From the NCBI GenBank assembly GCA_963708455.1, contig CAVPSQ010000010.1, forward strand, positions 124,001-188,000: a DNA stretch of 64,000 bases, read 5' to 3'. How positions within the stretch are numbered: the first letter of the stretch is position 1; each line of letters opens with the position of its first letter. Shown one piece after another: positions 62,111-64,000 of the stretch. This DNA is from CAIMUS01 sp963708455 (GTDB taxonomy: Bacteria > Pseudomonadota > Gammaproteobacteria > Competibacterales > Competibacteraceae). Made by a program: the position numbers and the translations under genes. The notes under the pieces are model-generated. The model was not told the origin of the DNA. It made no database searches and saw only the letters and a list, made by a program, of their open reading frames with translations.

Positions 62111-62734
62111 ATGAAGACCATATTAGTTGCTAATCCCAAAGGGGGCTGTGGTAAAACCACGCTGGCGATCAATCTGGCCGGTTATTTTGCCGTGCAGGGA
62201 CAGCGGGTGATCCTGGCGGATCTGGACCGGCAGGGATCGGCCACCAGTTGGCTGGCGCGGCGACCGCAACAGGCGCCGCCGATCCAGGGCTGGGAAGGGC
62301 GCGACGCTGGGTCGTTCGATTTCGACGTAACGCCCGATGTGGTCATTCTGGATGCGCCCGCCGGGTTGCACGGCGAGCGCTTGAAGACCGCCGTCAAGCA
62401 CGTCGAGCAGGTGCTGATTCCGGTGCAGCCCTCGCCCTTCGATACGGACGCTACCGGTGAATTCATCGCCCTGTTGGCCGAGATCAAGCAAATCCGCAAG
62501 CATAAATGCGCCCCCGCCGTCATCGGCAACCGGATTCACCGGCGCACGCTGGCGCTAAACCGGTTGCAGATCTTTCTGGACTCGTTGGACTTGCCTGTGC
62601 TCGGCCTGATCCGGGATGCGCAGTTATACGTGCAGTTAGCGGCTGAGGGTTTGACCGTGTTCGATCTGCCCGCGCAACGGACAGCGCCCTATCTGGACGA
62701 GTGGCAGGGCATTATCCGCTGGCTCCAGGACTAG
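62111..62734 (+). CDS. ParA/MinD-family ATPase (orphan)
   Basis: A 207-residue ATPase with the deviant Walker A motif NPKGGCGKTTLAINLAGY and the Walker B-like VVILDAPAGLHGE. It is shorter than chromosomal ParA and has no ParB or parS nearby, so it belongs with small orphan ParA-like proteins that position cellular cargo. The partner is unknown. The 61825-62110 stretch before it holds no gene. Confidence 0.9.
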   Translation: MKTILVANPKGGCGKTTLAINLAGYFAVQGQRVILADLDRQGSATSWLARRPQQAPPIQGWEGRDAGSFDFDVTPDVVILDAPAGLHGERLKTAVKHVEQVLIPVQPSPFDTDATGEFIALLAEIKQIRKHKCAPAVIGNRIHRRTLALNRLQIFLDSLDLPVLGLIRDAQLYVQLAAEGLTVFDLPAQRTAPYLDEWQGIIRWLQD

Positions 62735-62743
62735 CCGCCGCTG

Positions 62744-64000
62744 ATGTTGAGTTGGCGCAATCTCAGTTTGCAACGGGGCGGCAAGCCCCTGTTCGAGCAG
62801 GCGTCCCTGACCCTGCATGCCGGCTGGAAGGTGGGGTTGGTCGGCGCCAACGGCGTCGGCAAGTCGTCCCTGTTCGCGCTGCTACTGGATGAAATTCATC
62901 CCGACGCCGGCGATCTGGAACTGCCGCCGCGCCTGACCATCGCCCATGTCGCCCAGGAGACGCCGCCCTTGCCGCAGCCGGCGATCGAGCATGTGTTGGA
63001 CGGCGATGTGGAATGGCGCGCGCTGGAGCGTGCTTTGCAATCTGCCGACGCGCAGCGTGACGGCGCCCGGTTGGCCGAATTGCATGACCGCTTCGAGGCG
63101 CTGGATGGTTATGCGACCCGTTCCCGCGCGGAACGGCTACTGGCCGGATTAGGGTTCGAGACTACCGATATGGCGCGGCCGGTGGCGGAATTTTCCGGTG
63201 GCTGGCGGGTGCGCCTGAATCTGGCGCGGGCGCTGATGTGCCGCTCCGATCTGCTGCTGCTGGACGAGCCGACCAACCATCTCGATCTGGACGCCGTGTT
63301 ATGGCTGGAGCAGTGGCTGCGAGCTTATCCAGGAACCCTGCTGCTGATCTCGCATGACCGCGACGTGCTGGACAATGTGGTGGACCATGTGATCCATCTG
63401 GAACAGCGGCAGATGCGGCTTTACAAGGGTAATTACAGCGCGTTCGAGGCGCAGCGGGCCGCCCGGCTGGCATTGCAACAGGCGACCTATGAAAAACAGC
63501 AGCACGAAATCGCCCATTTGCACAGTTTCATCACCCGCTTCAAAGCCAAGGCTACCAAGGCCCGCCAGGCACAAAGCCGCATCAAGGCGCTGGAGCGGCT
63601 GGAAATCATTGCCGCCGCCCATGTGGATTCGCCATTCGAGTTCGATTTTAAGGCGCCGGACCGGCTGCCCAGTCCGCTGTTGAGCCTGGACAAGGTATCC
63701 GCCGGCTATGGCGACCGGCTGGTGTTGCGCGACGTGAGCCTGGTGATTAATCCGGGTTTCCGGCTGGGTCTGCTGGGTCCGAACGGCGCCGGCAAATCCA
63801 CCCTGATCAAGCTGCTGGCCGGGCTACTGCCGCCGGCGGGTGGCCCTATGGAAACCGGTCTGGGACTCACGATCGGCTACTTTGCTCAGCATCAACTGGA
63901 GCAATTGCGGCCCGAGTGGAGTCCGCTGCGGCATCTACAGGCGCTGGATGCGCAAGCTACCGAGCAGGCGTTGCGCGATTTTCTGGGCGGTTTCGGCTTT
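62744..64000 (+). CDS. ABC-F ATPase, YheS-like (3' end outside window)
   Basis: A duplicated-ATPase protein without membrane domain; 419 residues are visible. First cassette: Walker A GLVGANGVGKSSL, signature EFSGGWRVRLNLARAL, Walker B LLLLDEPTNHLDL. A charged linker (FKAKATKARQAQSRIKALER) leads to a second Walker A (LLGPNGAGKSTLIK). ABC-F proteins act on ribosomes in translation; the linker and the start LSWRNLSLQRGGKPLFE resemble YheS. ATG 62744 lies 9 bases after the ParA-like gene, so they may share a transcript. Confidence 0.92.
   Translation, partial: MLSWRNLSLQRGGKPLFEQASLTLHAGWKVGLVGANGVGKSSLFALLLDEIHPDAGDLELPPRLTIAHVAQETPPLPQPAIEHVLDGDVEWRALERALQSADAQRDGARLAELHDRFEALDGYATRSRAERLLAGLGFETTDMARPVAEFSGGWRVRLNLARALMCRSDLLLLDEPTNHLDLDAVLWLEQWLRAYPGTLLLISHDRDVLDNVVDHVIHLEQRQMRLYKGNYSAFEAQRAARLALQQATYEKQQHEIAHLHSFITRFKAKATKARQAQSRIKALERLEIIAAAHVDSPFEFDFKAPDRLPSPLLSLDKVSAGYGDRLVLRDVSLVINPGFRLGLLGPNGAGKSTLIKLLAGLLPPAGGPMETGLGLTIGYFAQHQLEQLRPEWSPLRHLQALDAQATEQALRDFLGGFGF

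Overview
The window reads as chromosome of a fairly GC-rich gammaproteobacterium. This is inferred from LolC/LolD, ComEC beside a DUF2062 gene, an Fe-S type FNR, TolC, a class I PhaC beside a MaoC-phosphotransacetylase fusion, and a PEP-CTERM protein. Together these resemble polyhydroxyalkanoate-accumulating, sludge-type Competibacter relatives, but the genus is a guess. No rRNA, tRNA or CRISPR array was recognised.

Layout. (1) 1-5.7 kb: a bacterial ceramide locus. Fatty acyl-AMP ligase, NAD-dependent reductase, acyl carrier protein and serine palmitoyltransferase lie on the minus strand, and a GNAT-type ceramide synthase candidate is divergent. (2) 6.4-14.8 kb: a minus-strand operon for uptake and CoA activation of an organic acid (acyl-CoA synthetase, LivG-H-M-K-F, PaaK-like ligase), followed by a membrane di-iron hydroxylase. 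(3) 15.9-18.2 kb: an AT-rich island with a duplicated 130-bp segment and a broken transposase. (4) 18.3-23.7 kb: a secreted nuclease, dTDP-rhamnose genes (rfbC, rfbD), MaoC-Pta and phaC. (5) 23.8-46.5 kb: a large accessory zone. It holds an IS481-type element that truncates an FGE-sulfatase gene, a minus-strand run of fused gene remnants, six toxin-antitoxin modules, a broken M6 metalloprotease, two lysozyme-inhibitor-like genes, palindromic repeats, an array of attC sites with cassettes but no integrase in view, a two-component system and an IS110 element. (6) 46.4-64 kb: ordinary core genes (comEC, DUF2062, lolCD, fnr, tolC, gcvH, tpx, dgkA, a PfkB kinase, a GDSL esterase, mtfA, a PrcB-like lipoprotein, a subtilase lipoprotein, a ParA-like ATPase and an ABC-F ATPase).

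How the genes work together. The ceramide genes can carry a fatty acid from AMP activation to acyl-ACP, 3-ketosphinganine, 3-ketoceramide and dihydroceramide. The Liv block imports a carboxylate and activates it with CoA, and acyl-CoA can feed the MaoC-Pta and PhaC pair for storage polymer. The accessory zone is dominated by stability modules and mobile DNA.

Sequence-quality caveat. Ten apparent frameshifts in seven conserved genes and two damaged ones (acyl-AMP ligase, LivK, acyl-CoA synthetase twice, RfbC, PhaC, FGE-sulfatase domain, M6 protease twice, histidine kinase) are all repaired by removing exactly one base. This may be a systematic insertion error or real decay. Entries give the repaired gene span and state where the frame changes.
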